Below are positions 27,897 to 36,999 of a stretch of DNA of 64,000 nucleotides, in pieces. Below the pieces are notes generated by a model that made no database searches, had not been told where the DNA came from, and saw nothing but the letters and a program-made list of their open reading frames with translations. Every line of letters starts with the position of its first letter. The first letter of the stretch is position 1. Source of the stretch: Bacillota bacterium. Lineage in GTDB: Bacteria > Bacillota > Negativicutes > CTSoil-072. Location of the stretch: positions 124,001-188,000 of the forward strand of contig JAGFZV010000002.1 of assembly GCA_017889545.1 (NCBI GenBank). Direction: 5' to 3'. Position numbers and translations under genes: made by a program.

Positions 27897-29755
27897 TGCT
27901 CTTACGAAGGATGATGATTTTTCTGCTTGCAATGTTTATGCTTGCCAGTAGTCAAGTCTGTCAGGCAGCAGGCGGTGTTCCTGTTCTGTGTTATCACGAT
28001 ATCGGTTCCAATAAAGCAGATCCGCTTGCTGTTTCCCGTGAGGGATTGGAACGTCACTTTCAGTATTTGCAGCGCAACGGCTATCAGCCGATTTCGATAC
28101 AGGAGTTTGCGGCTGCTGTCGAAGGCCGGCAGTCTCTGCCCGAAAAACCAGTGCTGCTGACTTTTGACGATGGATATGCTTCTTTTTACACGAACGCATA
28201 TCCATTGCTTCAGAAATACCGCTATCCCGCTGTGCTTTCGGTAGTTACTTCCTGGATAGAAAATCAAACTCCGCCGCCAGGCACTGAAGTCATGACTTGG
28301 GAACAGATCAGAGAAACCGAATCTTCCGGATTGGTGACCGTGGCTTCCCATAGCCACGCGCAGCATAAATATCTTCAGGCTGCTCCCAAGGGTTTTCGTC
28401 CGGCGTTAACGACGCTCGAGTACCACAACGGCCGTTATGAAACTCAAGAGGAGTACCGGATCCGTGTAACCAACGATATGGATATCAACCAAGATGTGTT
28501 CAACCGTAGGATCGGCCATCCGGTTACCCTGTTTACCTGGCCCTACGGCGAGTATACGAAGATCGCGGCAGAAATAGGCCGTTCCCGCGGGTACCGGGTT
28601 TTTCTAACCCTGCAGGACGGACTAAACCCGATGGACAGGGCTGTTTTTAACGGGGTTAACCGGACAATGGTTTACGGCAATATGGATGAAAAAGCGTTGG
28701 CGCAACTCTTGTCAACGGGAGGACAGGCGTCGCCGCAGAAACTTCTGCGTGTTGCGCAGATGGACCTGGATCTGCTCTATGACGACAATCCGGCAATGTT
28801 TGAAACGAACATTGAGACTGCGCTGGCGACGCTGAAACGGTCCAACGTCAACACAGTATTCCTGCAGGCGTTTGTTGACAATAACGCTACGGGGAACGCG
28901 GAGGAAATGTATTTTTCCAGCCGGGTGTCACCGACCAAAAAGGATGTTTTTGACTATGTGGTGCAGCGTTTGCATGGCTCTCGCATTCAAGTCTATGCGT
29001 GGATCCCCACATTGGCGAATCAATGGCTGCTCAAAGATCATTCTGAGGATGAAGTGACTGCTGTCCAGTCTGCAGGGAAAGGCTGGTACCGGCGGGCAAC
29101 GCCCTTTAGTCCGCGAGTGAAAGCGGAACTGAAGGAATTTGTCCGTGACTTGGCCTCACGCAGCATGATTGACGGCGTTCTTTTTCAAGATGATGCATAC
29201 ATGACGGATATGGAGGATTCTTCACCGGCTGCACAGACCGTGTTTAAGGCCCACTTCGGCAAAGCATTTACGGCTGAGACGCTCCAGGTTCCTGCCATCG
29301 TAAAAGAGTGGGCCAACCTGAAAAACCAGGCAATGAACGACTTGACCAAAGAGCTGATGGAAGAAGTCCGGCGATTCCGGCCGCAGGCCAAATTCGCCAG
29401 AAACATGTATGTACCGGTGTTGCTCAACCCTGACAGCGAAGACTGGTTTGCCCAGAACTATCAGGATTATCTGAAACTGTATGACTATACAGTGATTATG
29501 GCCTACACCAAGATGGATAAAATAAAACAGCCGGAAGCGTGGCTCGCAAAAATCGCGAAAACCGTGTCGGCTCAACCCGGTGCGATGGATAAGACGATCG
29601 TTAAAATCCAGGCCTATGACTGGGACACGCGCCAATGGCTAGTACCGTGGGAATTGAACCGGGAAGTACAGTCCTTGCGTGAAAATGGCATCCTTCATAT
29701 TGGCGTCTATCCTTCGAATGTCCTGGTTACGCGAGGAAAGCCATTGCCTTTTTAG
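27896..29755 (+). CDS. pgaB: Poly-beta-1,6-N-acetyl-D-glucosamine N-deacetylase PgaB
   Basis: VPVLCYHDIGSNKADPLAVS...LTFDDGYASFYTNAYPLL plus C-terminal glycoside-hydrolase-like domain (DGVLFQDDAYMTD); GTG start. Confidence 0.93.
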   Translation: MLLRRMMIFLLAMFMLASSQVCQAAGGVPVLCYHDIGSNKADPLAVSREGLERHFQYLQRNGYQPISIQEFAAAVEGRQSLPEKPVLLTFDDGYASFYTNAYPLLQKYRYPAVLSVVTSWIENQTPPPGTEVMTWEQIRETESSGLVTVASHSHAQHKYLQAAPKGFRPALTTLEYHNGRYETQEEYRIRVTNDMDINQDVFNRRIGHPVTLFTWPYGEYTKIAAEIGRSRGYRVFLTLQDGLNPMDRAVFNGVNRTMVYGNMDEKALAQLLSTGGQASPQKLLRVAQMDLDLLYDDNPAMFETNIETALATLKRSNVNTVFLQAFVDNNATGNAEEMYFSSRVSPTKKDVFDYVVQRLHGSRIQVYAWIPTLANQWLLKDHSEDEVTAVQSAGKGWYRRATPFSPRVKAELKEFVRDLASRSMIDGVLFQDDAYMTDMEDSSPAAQTVFKAHFGKAFTAETLQVPAIVKEWANLKNQAMNDLTKELMEEVRRFRPQAKFARNMYVPVLLNPDSEDWFAQNYQDYLKLYDYTVIMAYTKMDKIKQPEAWLAKIAKTVSAQPGAMDKTIVKIQAYDWDTRQWLVPWELNREVQSLRENGILHIGVYPSNVLVTRGKPLPF

Positions 29756-30059
29756 AAATGAAATTTTTTACAAAAAAACAACTTTTTTAATTTTTCTGTA
29801 AAATGAAGAAGGAATGGCAAAATGAATGGCGAAGTAAAATAAAACAGAATTTTCTAAAAATAATAACTGCTTATTGGAAGAACATTGTTGCAAGTTGAAG
29901 GCATTTTATTGATTTTTTCCAGAAGAAATGTACTGTATTCTTTATTTTTCTGGAAAAAAAGAAGGATTGGAAAAAATAACGTCGAATTGCATCAAAAAAC
30001 ACTAAAATTTATACTATGCTGATATCTTGCACCAGGATTCCACTACTGATACTTGGACT

Positions 30060-30143
30060 ATGACACATTTCACGCAATGGAAACCCTGTACCCACTGTAA
30101 TGCGTGCCTTGCTGTTTGTAGCTGTCCCCAAGATGGCTCGTGA
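30060..30143 (+). other. Cys-rich mini-ORF or ferredoxin-like fragment
   Basis: ATG..TGA encodes MTHFTQWKPCTHCNACLAVCSCPQDGS with CxxCxxCxxxC motif; weak SD. Confidence 0.3.
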
Positions 30144-30484
30144 ACTTTGGCGGGTATGTTCGTGTCAACATTTGCTGCAGTTCATTTCAATACTGGTTTT
30201 AGCTGACGAGCCATGATGAATCTTTCCATGGGAAAGCGCTTTGCGTTTGATCCGAAGGTGAAGATTGTTCATGGTTTTTTTGTCTTCATTGGAAAATCAT
30301 TTGATTTTTATGAAAAATTGACCAAAAATAGAAAAAAGGCGGGATTTTTACAAAAAAACAATGATTTTTCAATCAAACAAGAAGGATAATAAAATTAAAT
30401 AGCGAAATAAAAATACAAACAATAGGTGAATGCATTGATGCATAAAACGTATTTGGTCACTTGTTTTATGCGGAGCAAGTAGTG

Positions 30485-30523
30485 AACCCACCCCTGCGGC
30501 GTTTGTATTGGGGTGGGTTTTTT
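30485..30523 (+). terminator. Rho-independent terminator
   Basis: AACCCACCCC...GGGGTGGGTTTTTTG. Confidence 0.85.
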
Positions 30524-30594
30524 GACACATTTTACACATTGACGCCAATGCAGTTCATTTATGGTATACATGCTTTACTGGGTGTATTCTTTGT

Positions 30595-30704
30595 CCAAGA
30601 GGCGGCTGTCTATCTCACCTGTTTTATCGAGAAGCCGTGATTGATCTTTCTCTTGGCGGGCACGTTGTGTTTGTTCTGAAGTGATGGGTTGATCACGGTT
30701 TTTT
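30595..30704 (+). promoter_or_regulatory. Candidate structured leader or attenuator upstream of Tad operon
   Basis: Nested stems CCAAGAG/CTCTTGG, CGGCT/AGCCG, CTC/GAG; then CCGTGAT/ATCACGG + TTTTTT sharing nucleotides with CGGCT/AGCCG. Confidence 0.45.
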
Positions 30705-30797
30705 ATGCTTTCCGTTTGGACGTTTGTTGACGTTTACTGGATATTCATTGGACGTTCTTGTAATGAAGTGATTAAAATTTTAAGGGAGGGGAAGTAT

Positions 30798-31670
30798 ATG
30801 CAGAAAATACCAATGAAAGTACTGGTAGGAATTGCGGTAGTGTTGAGTTTGGTTACCGCCGGACTAGTTTTTAGCTATTTAAAAAGTCAATCAGCAGATA
30901 CTGCTAAAAAAGGGGAACCGGTCGTAGTCGCGACGGTCGATATTCCAGGACGAACGGTAATCACGAAAGAAATGGTGAAGGTTGTCATGGTTCCGACGGA
31001 TTTGGTTCAGCCGGGTGCCGCGAATGATCTTAGCAAAGTGGTCGGCGTGATGTCCCGAGTTCCTGTGAATTTGGGCGACCAGATCACTGACCGCCGCTTA
31101 GCGATAGAAGGAAAAGTTTCCGGTTTTGTCGGAGCGATTCCCAGTGATAAACGGGCCTTTACGATTGCGGCCAATGATATTTCGGGTGTTGCTGGTTTTT
31201 TGAAGGCAGGTGACTACGTGGATGTTGTAGTTACTCTCGCTGGGAAAGGTGACAGCGAAGAAGGGGTCAGCAAGATGCTGTTTCAAAATGTGCTGGTGTT
31301 AGCGTATAACCGTAATGATAATATGGAATCCACCGGTACGAAAGACAAGTCAGGAGCGGCAGAAAAAATGTCATCCGTGACTCTTGCTGTTTCACCGAGA
31401 GAAGCCACGGTCCTAGCGTTAGCCAGTGAGAGTGGGAAAGTTTCCTTGGCGCTCCGCCCGTTCCAAGCAAGCCCTTCATTCGCCTTATTAAATACGGTTA
31501 GTACGAGTGATATTGCCTATCGTCCATACGTGCCAAAACAGACCGCTCCAGCAGCTGCGCCAGCGTATGCTCCGCCAATGTACAGCCCTGCGCCAGCATA
31601 CTCTCCGGAGCGAGTACAGCCATCTTCGGGCATTACGGTGATCCGTGGGACGAAAGTAAGCACGAACTAA
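30798..31670 (+). CDS. cpaB: Flp pilus assembly protein CpaB (RcpC)
   Basis: VATVDIPGRTVITKEMVKVVMVPTDLVQPGAANDLSKVVGVMSRVPVNLGDQIT SAF-domain; SD AGGGAGGGG. Confidence 0.92.
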   Translation: MQKIPMKVLVGIAVVLSLVTAGLVFSYLKSQSADTAKKGEPVVVATVDIPGRTVITKEMVKVVMVPTDLVQPGAANDLSKVVGVMSRVPVNLGDQITDRRLAIEGKVSGFVGAIPSDKRAFTIAANDISGVAGFLKAGDYVDVVVTLAGKGDSEEGVSKMLFQNVLVLAYNRNDNMESTGTKDKSGAAEKMSSVTLAVSPREATVLALASESGKVSLALRPFQASPSFALLNTVSTSDIAYRPYVPKQTAPAAAPAYAPPMYSPAPAYSPERVQPSSGITVIRGTKVSTN

Positions 31671-31695
31671 ATTGGTTGTGGAGGAGGTCTTGTTC

Positions 31696-32967
31696 TTGAA
31701 ACAGCGAAAATGTTTTGCACAGCTTGTTATATTTGCACTTGTTTTATTGCTTGCGCTTCCGGTCACTGAGGCTGGAAATATTGTAATCCAGGTCAATAAT
31801 TCTTCTGTACTGAGTTGGGATAGTGTGGAACGGGTAGCCGTTGCCAATCCGGATATTGCTGATGTGGTGGTGATTTCTCCGTCTGAGGTGTTGATTGTCG
31901 GCAAATCACCGGGGGTTACCACATTGCAGGTCTGGTCCGCAGCCGGAAGGTCTAGTTACGATATAGAGGTATCGACCAACAATTCCACGATCGCTAACGA
32001 TATCAAGTCGATATTAGGTTATTCAGGCATTAAAGTCAGCAAGGTGAACAACGTTGTTTTACTGGAAGGCAGAGTCAATGACCAGTACCAGCGGGCCCGG
32101 GCTGAGAAGGTTGCCAGCGCTTATGGGGAAAAAGTGGTCAACTTGTTGGAATTGAGCAGTCCAAAACAGGTTAAAATCGAAGCAAAAGTGGTAGAGATTA
32201 GTAAGGATAAGACGGATAAATTGGGGATTAAGTGGGGGAATGCTCCAGGTAGTAGTCCGGGAAGTTTCACTATGGGGCAAAGTGCTACTAATAGCATAGC
32301 AGGCCAAAATGATGTGTTTGGTTGGTTTGGGACCTATAGTAACATTAACGCTCAAGTTGATGCGTTGGTGCAAACTGGAAATGCCAGAATCTTGTCGCAA
32401 CCGAATATGATTACGTTGAGCGGCGAAAAGGCGAATATTCTGGTTGGCGGTGAAATTCCGGTACCGATCAGCAACCAAAACGGACAAATCTCCATTGAAT
32501 GGAAGGAATATGGAATTAAACTCGACATTGCTCCTGAAGTCAATTCGGAAAGTCTCATTACCAGCAAAGTGAAAGCGGAAGTCAGCACTCTTGACTGGGA
32601 TTCAACCCATCGGATCATTATCGGAACAAGTTTGTCCATCCCTCCCATTAAGACTCGCAAGGCAGAAACGATGATTACGATGAATTCCGGACAAACTATG
32701 GCAATTGGCGGTCTGATTTCCTCCGAGGATAGCAAGATCATCTATAAGATTCCTTTCTTCGGTGATCTTCCGGTCATAGGTAAATTGTTCCAGAGCACTT
32801 CCTTCACGTCTGGCAAGACGGAAATCATCATTCTGATGACTCCGACACTTGTGGATCCGACTGAATATGTTGCGCCGGTAACAACTGACATGAATAAAAT
32901 GATGTCAGAAGACCCTTGGAAGGAGAACCAGGATGGGGACAAGAAGCAGAGCACTGGTAATAAGTAG
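31696..32967 (+). CDS. cpaC: Secretin CpaC (RcpA)
   Basis: Pilus/BON domain then secretin core (GGEIPVPISNQNGQISIEWKEYGIKLDIAPEV...GLISSEDSKIIYKIPFFGDLPVIGKLFQS); TTG 31696 after GAGGAGGT. Confidence 0.93.
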   Translation: MKQRKCFAQLVIFALVLLLALPVTEAGNIVIQVNNSSVLSWDSVERVAVANPDIADVVVISPSEVLIVGKSPGVTTLQVWSAAGRSSYDIEVSTNNSTIANDIKSILGYSGIKVSKVNNVVLLEGRVNDQYQRARAEKVASAYGEKVVNLLELSSPKQVKIEAKVVEISKDKTDKLGIKWGNAPGSSPGSFTMGQSATNSIAGQNDVFGWFGTYSNINAQVDALVQTGNARILSQPNMITLSGEKANILVGGEIPVPISNQNGQISIEWKEYGIKLDIAPEVNSESLITSKVKAEVSTLDWDSTHRIIIGTSLSIPPIKTRKAETMITMNSGQTMAIGGLISSEDSKIIYKIPFFGDLPVIGKLFQSTSFTSGKTEIIILMTPTLVDPTEYVAPVTTDMNKMMSEDPWKENQDGDKKQSTGNK

Positions 32968-34144
32968 TGAAGAACGGATTTTTCTGGATATCCGGCAAGC
33001 GCTCTCAAACAGCAATGATATTGACCAGTGTGAGTGGAAAGAAACATTGATCGCTGGGTTGGCGTTTATTCGTCAGTCCAAACCCAATATTATTTTTCTA
33101 GATGAAGAATTATGTTTTCCGGATGTATCGACGGCTGTAAAGGAATTTACTGCGAAATTGCCGGAGACACGGATCATCTTGTTGGCTCAAATGGGCAGGC
33201 GCGATAAAATCGATGCCGCCATTTTGTCCGGGGCGGTCGGGTATCTTCTAAAACCGTTGGACAACAGTGAGGTTGAGGCAACGGTGCAGAGGGTGTTGGC
33301 GAATTTCACTCCGGAACTGACCGCTCCAATGATACAATCCTGTTTAACGCAAACGGGGAAAATTATTAGTACGTTCAGCACGGTCGATGGAGTAGGCAAG
33401 ACAACAATTGCAGTTAATTTGGCCGTTCTCCTTGCGAAATTGAGCGGCAAAAAAATTTGCTTGATTGACGCCGATTTGCAATTCGGTGATGTTTGCCGGT
33501 TTTTGCACATGGATCCATCACTTACGATTGTTGATTTTGCTTCAAGAGAAGCCGTCAATAGGCATTCCTGTCGCGAATATCTGCAAAGTTGGAATGAGTT
33601 GATCGATGTTTTTGCCGCACCTCCAAAACCGGAGCAGAGTTCACTGGTCACGCCGTCCATGATCGTTGAGGTTATCAAAGAACTGGCGTGTGAGTATAAC
33701 TATGTTGTCATTGATACAACCGTGGGGTTCACAGATGTTGGCCTCGAAATATTGGAATTGTCCAATTCAATTTTATTCGTAAATACATTAGATTCAATAA
33801 GCTGTGTGAAAAATCTGCGTTTGGGGATGGATACCCTGAGAGATTTAAAATATACTCAGGATAAAGTTCATCTCGTTTTAAACCGCTATAAAGCGAAAAC
33901 GGCTATCGGCATCGCTGAAGTGGAGAAAGCAATCAATAGTTCTTTTGCAGTCAAGATTGGCAATGACTTTGCGACTGCAGCAGGGGCATTACAGGCACAG
34001 CAGCCGATGGTTCTTTACCAGCCCGACAGAGACGTTTCACAAGATATTCTTACATTGGCGAAACGCATTGTGGAAAACACTTTGATAGATAACCCGAAAC
34101 AATCCAGCATTACGGATCGATTAAGCCGTTGGTTAAAAGGTTAA
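32933..34144 (+). CDS. cpaE: CpaE/TadZ-like ATPase with receiver-like N-terminus (copy 1)
   Basis: Degenerate receiver domain then STVDGVGKTTIAVNLAVLLAK...CLIDADLQFGDVCRFL. Confidence 0.88.
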   Translation: MGTRSRALVISSEERIFLDIRQALSNSNDIDQCEWKETLIAGLAFIRQSKPNIIFLDEELCFPDVSTAVKEFTAKLPETRIILLAQMGRRDKIDAAILSGAVGYLLKPLDNSEVEATVQRVLANFTPELTAPMIQSCLTQTGKIISTFSTVDGVGKTTIAVNLAVLLAKLSGKKICLIDADLQFGDVCRFLHMDPSLTIVDFASREAVNRHSCREYLQSWNELIDVFAAPPKPEQSSLVTPSMIVEVIKELACEYNYVVIDTTVGFTDVGLEILELSNSILFVNTLDSISCVKNLRLGMDTLRDLKYTQDKVHLVLNRYKAKTAIGIAEVEKAINSSFAVKIGNDFATAAGALQAQQPMVLYQPDRDVSQDILTLAKRIVENTLIDNPKQSSITDRLSRWLKG

Positions 34145-34225
34145 TAATTTTTTCTAAAAAATGATTGAAATTATTTCTTTGCCACGTAACAGCTTCAGTC
34201 GAATAATGAGTGGGGGAAATATTTG

Positions 34226-35368
34226 ATGTTACAGGAAGTTCGTGTTGTCATTATAGAAGAATTTCGTTTTATGAGGGATTTAATGGCATCGGTTGTCCGT
34301 GCTATTCCGGACTTTAATTTGATCTGTCAAACGTCTAGTTTGGAAGAAGCGCTTATAAAACTCTCTGGTGCGGAACCGCAAGTTGTTTTACTGGATATGG
34401 ATATGCCCGCGATGCGAGAAAAAAACGCGATAACCAGCATTTTAAAAATATATCCTTCTGTAAATATTCTTTGTACAAGCCAGCGTTGGGATGAGACGGA
34501 TGTCAGGTTGATCATACAGGCAGGCGCTAAAGGATATCTTATGAAGCCATTTTCTTCAGAAGAATTATTGCAGGCAATCAAGGCTTTTGAAGGAAATCCA
34601 TTGCTTCCGGTTAGTGAAATCATTACGGTGATCAGCCCCAAAGGAAACAGTGGAAAAACTACATTAGCGGTAAATTTGGCATTGGGTATTCAACAGGAAA
34701 CCGGTCATAAAGTGGGATTAATGGATGCTGATTTACAATTTGGCGATATTCCTGTGTTTTTAAATATTGACCCGACGGTTACGATTGTGGAAGCGAATCG
34801 GGATATCAACAGTTTGTCACCGTCAGTCCTGGTATCTTATCTGACTGCGTATAATAAAAATATCAAAGTGTTGGCAGCGCCTCGCAGCCCTGCATTAGCG
34901 GAATTAATCAGTACTTCAGGAACTTTGTCCATTTTAAAATATATGCGCAGCTTGTTTCGCTATGTGATCGTGGATACAGCGTCCGGCTTGCAGGAGGATA
35001 CGATTGCGATTGCAAATGCTTCTAATCGGGTTTATTTAAATGTGGCATACAATTCGGTGTTTGATCTGGATCATCTCAGACAGTCTGTCGAATTCTTGCG
35101 TTCCTTAAATTTTCCGCAGGAAAAGGTTAGAATTGTGCTTTCCCGGATCAAAACGCGCGGCAGCATGGATATTTTCAATCGGCTGCGCGAGGAATTGTTT
35201 TATCCGATTTCCGCATTATTGCCCAATCAGTTTCAGGTGGCAACGGATGCGATTAATGGCGGAGTTCCATTACTGACTGCAAAACCCAATACGGACCTGG
35301 CATTAGGCATTTTGGGTATTGCCAAAGATATGGCAGAAAGCGCGAAACGCAGCGCAAAGCTTGAATGA
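34226..35368 (+). CDS. cpaE: CpaE/TadZ-like ATPase with receiver domain (copy 2)
   Basis: Receiver domain (VVLLDMDMPAMRE...AGAKGYLMKPF) then SPKGNSGKTTLAVNLALG...GLMDADLQFGDIPVFL. Confidence 0.9.
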   Translation: MLQEVRVVIIEEFRFMRDLMASVVRAIPDFNLICQTSSLEEALIKLSGAEPQVVLLDMDMPAMREKNAITSILKIYPSVNILCTSQRWDETDVRLIIQAGAKGYLMKPFSSEELLQAIKAFEGNPLLPVSEIITVISPKGNSGKTTLAVNLALGIQQETGHKVGLMDADLQFGDIPVFLNIDPTVTIVEANRDINSLSPSVLVSYLTAYNKNIKVLAAPRSPALAELISTSGTLSILKYMRSLFRYVIVDTASGLQEDTIAIANASNRVYLNVAYNSVFDLDHLRQSVEFLRSLNFPQEKVRIVLSRIKTRGSMDIFNRLREELFYPISALLPNQFQVATDAINGGVPLLTAKPNTDLALGILGIAKDMAESAKRSAKLE

Positions 35369-35384
35369 AGGCGAGGGATGGCAA

Positions 35385-36347
35385 GTGGCAACAATCATTA
35401 TTTTTTCGGCATTAACCACCTTCATAGTTCTTCTCTTGGTCTACAGGTTGGTTACCAGGGAAGAAGCGGCTGTAAATGTTCGGATTACAAAATATGTTGA
35501 AGCAGCAAGTCCGAAGGTATCAGCAGCATCATGGGATTCCCTCTCAAAATCCTGGTTGGGAATAGTACGTTATTTAAGCAATTTTGTCGGTTCATCGGCG
35601 AAATCGAAATATTTTAATATGAAATTGATGCAGGCGGCAATTCCGTTACGCGGATCCGAATTCTTTGTTATCGTTCTGATGCTGTCAATAGGAATAGGCT
35701 TGGTTGGCTTTATTGTAACCAAAGGGAATTTAGCGGCTGGAATTGGATTTGGCCTTTTAACCTATCTGGTATCGCATGTTTATCTGAATATGAAAATCAA
35801 ACAGCGTCTGAAGGCTTTCGATCATCAGCTTGGCGAAACGCTGGAATTAATGTCGAACGCGCTTCGTTCAGGACATAGTTTTTTACAGACGGTTGATATG
35901 GTTTCTAAAGAAATGACGCCGCCGATTTCCCAGGAATTCGGTCGTATGCTGAAAGAAATGAACCTCGGTGCACCTACGGAAATCGCATTGGCGAATCTGA
36001 CCAAACGGGTAGAGAGCAATGACTTGGATCTTGCAGTGACCGCCATTAACATTCAACGGCAAGTTGGAGGAAATCTTGCAGAGATTATGGACAACATCGC
36101 AGCAACGATCAAGTCAAGGCATATGATGAAACGAGAAATTCAAACGCTGACTGCGCAAGGGCGTATATCAGGGTGGATTATAGGGGTAATTCCGTTTGCT
36201 CTTGGAATGTTTATTTGGATATCGAATCCGGGCTATATTCAACCATTATTTACAGATCCATTGGGTAAGATGTTTGTTGGCTATGGCCTGTTTAGTCAAT
36301 TTGTGGGTATTGTTATTTTGAAAAGGATTATAGACATTGAAATGTAG
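35385..36347 (+). CDS. tadB: Tad pilus inner-membrane protein TadB
   Basis: T2SS-F fold: LGETLELMSNALRSGHSFLQTVDMVSKEMTPPISQEFGRMLKEMNLG; probable GTG start 35385. Confidence 0.9.
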   Translation: MATIIIFSALTTFIVLLLVYRLVTREEAAVNVRITKYVEAASPKVSAASWDSLSKSWLGIVRYLSNFVGSSAKSKYFNMKLMQAAIPLRGSEFFVIVLMLSIGIGLVGFIVTKGNLAAGIGFGLLTYLVSHVYLNMKIKQRLKAFDHQLGETLELMSNALRSGHSFLQTVDMVSKEMTPPISQEFGRMLKEMNLGAPTEIALANLTKRVESNDLDLAVTAINIQRQVGGNLAEIMDNIAATIKSRHMMKREIQTLTAQGRISGWIIGVIPFALGMFIWISNPGYIQPLFTDPLGKMFVGYGLFSQFVGIVILKRIIDIEM

Positions 36348-36387
36348 TGGGCGGCAAAATTTTACTTTAATTGGGAAGGAGCGGATT

Positions 36388-36561
36388 ATGATGCCGTGTC
36401 ATTTTCGGTTTTTGTCGAAAATGAAGAATGAAAACGGGCAGACCATGGTTGAGTATGGGCTGATCTTGTTTTTTGTTTCGATTGCTGCTGTTTTGATGCT
36501 GACCCAAATAGGCGGGCAGGTTCTAGGCTTCTTAGTGAAGGTAGCAGCCGCTTTCCTGTAG
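36388..36561 (+). CDS. flp: Flp family type IVb pilin
   Basis: MKNENGQTMVEYGLILFFVSIAAVLMLTQIGG, canonical Flp GxxxxEY motif. Confidence 0.9.
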   Translation: MMPCHFRFLSKMKNENGQTMVEYGLILFFVSIAAVLMLTQIGGQVLGFLVKVAAAFL

Positions 36562-36620
36562 CGGTTTCTATATAACTTCTGGATTACCACATTCAATATA
36601 TAGAAAGGAGGTGTACACAA

Positions 36621-36788
36621 ATGAGAGAATATTTGATGGCAGTGTTAAACATTAATAATCAAAAAGGGCAAACGATGGTTGAGTTGGCGCTTATTTTAGT
36701 CCTGATTTCGATTGTTGCGATTGCTACGATGACTACCATAGGACAAAATATAGTTACAAAATTTGGTGAAATTGCAGCTGCTCTGTAG
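36621..36788 (+). CDS. Second Flp-like pilin (55 aa, absent from supplied ORF list)
   Basis: MREYLMAVLNINNQKGQTMVELALILVLISIVAIATMTTIGQNIVTKFGEIAAAL; SD AAAGGAGGT upstream. Confidence 0.88.
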   Translation: MREYLMAVLNINNQKGQTMVELALILVLISIVAIATMTTIGQNIVTKFGEIAAAL

Positions 36789-36847
36789 TAGGTAATTCTA
36801 AGATTTTACCAATGAGAATAGAGGTTGGTCCTCTTATGGTAATTATT

Positions 36848-36918
36848 GCATCATGGCAAAAACTGCATCCAATTGGTCACTGCATTGGATTTGTTGCTGC
36901 CATGATGCCATCCTCTTT
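36848..36918 (+). terminator. Stem-loop/attenuator-like element after the pilin genes
   Basis: GCATCATGGCA...TGCCATGATGC with inner ATCCAAT/ATTGGAT, followed by CTCTTTTTT. Confidence 0.6.
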
Positions 36919-36999
36919 TTTAATGGACTAGTGTTTCGATAATACTTTTCCTGTTGTTTTGTGATGAATTAAGACTATAACAGAAGGGAAGGATAACGA

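Noticed and set aside
30200-30260. Minus-strand ACGCAAAGCG considered as a second GEMM riboswitch core
   Set aside because: No adjacent GNRA-capped P2 stem or terminal GGTTACCG-like segment.
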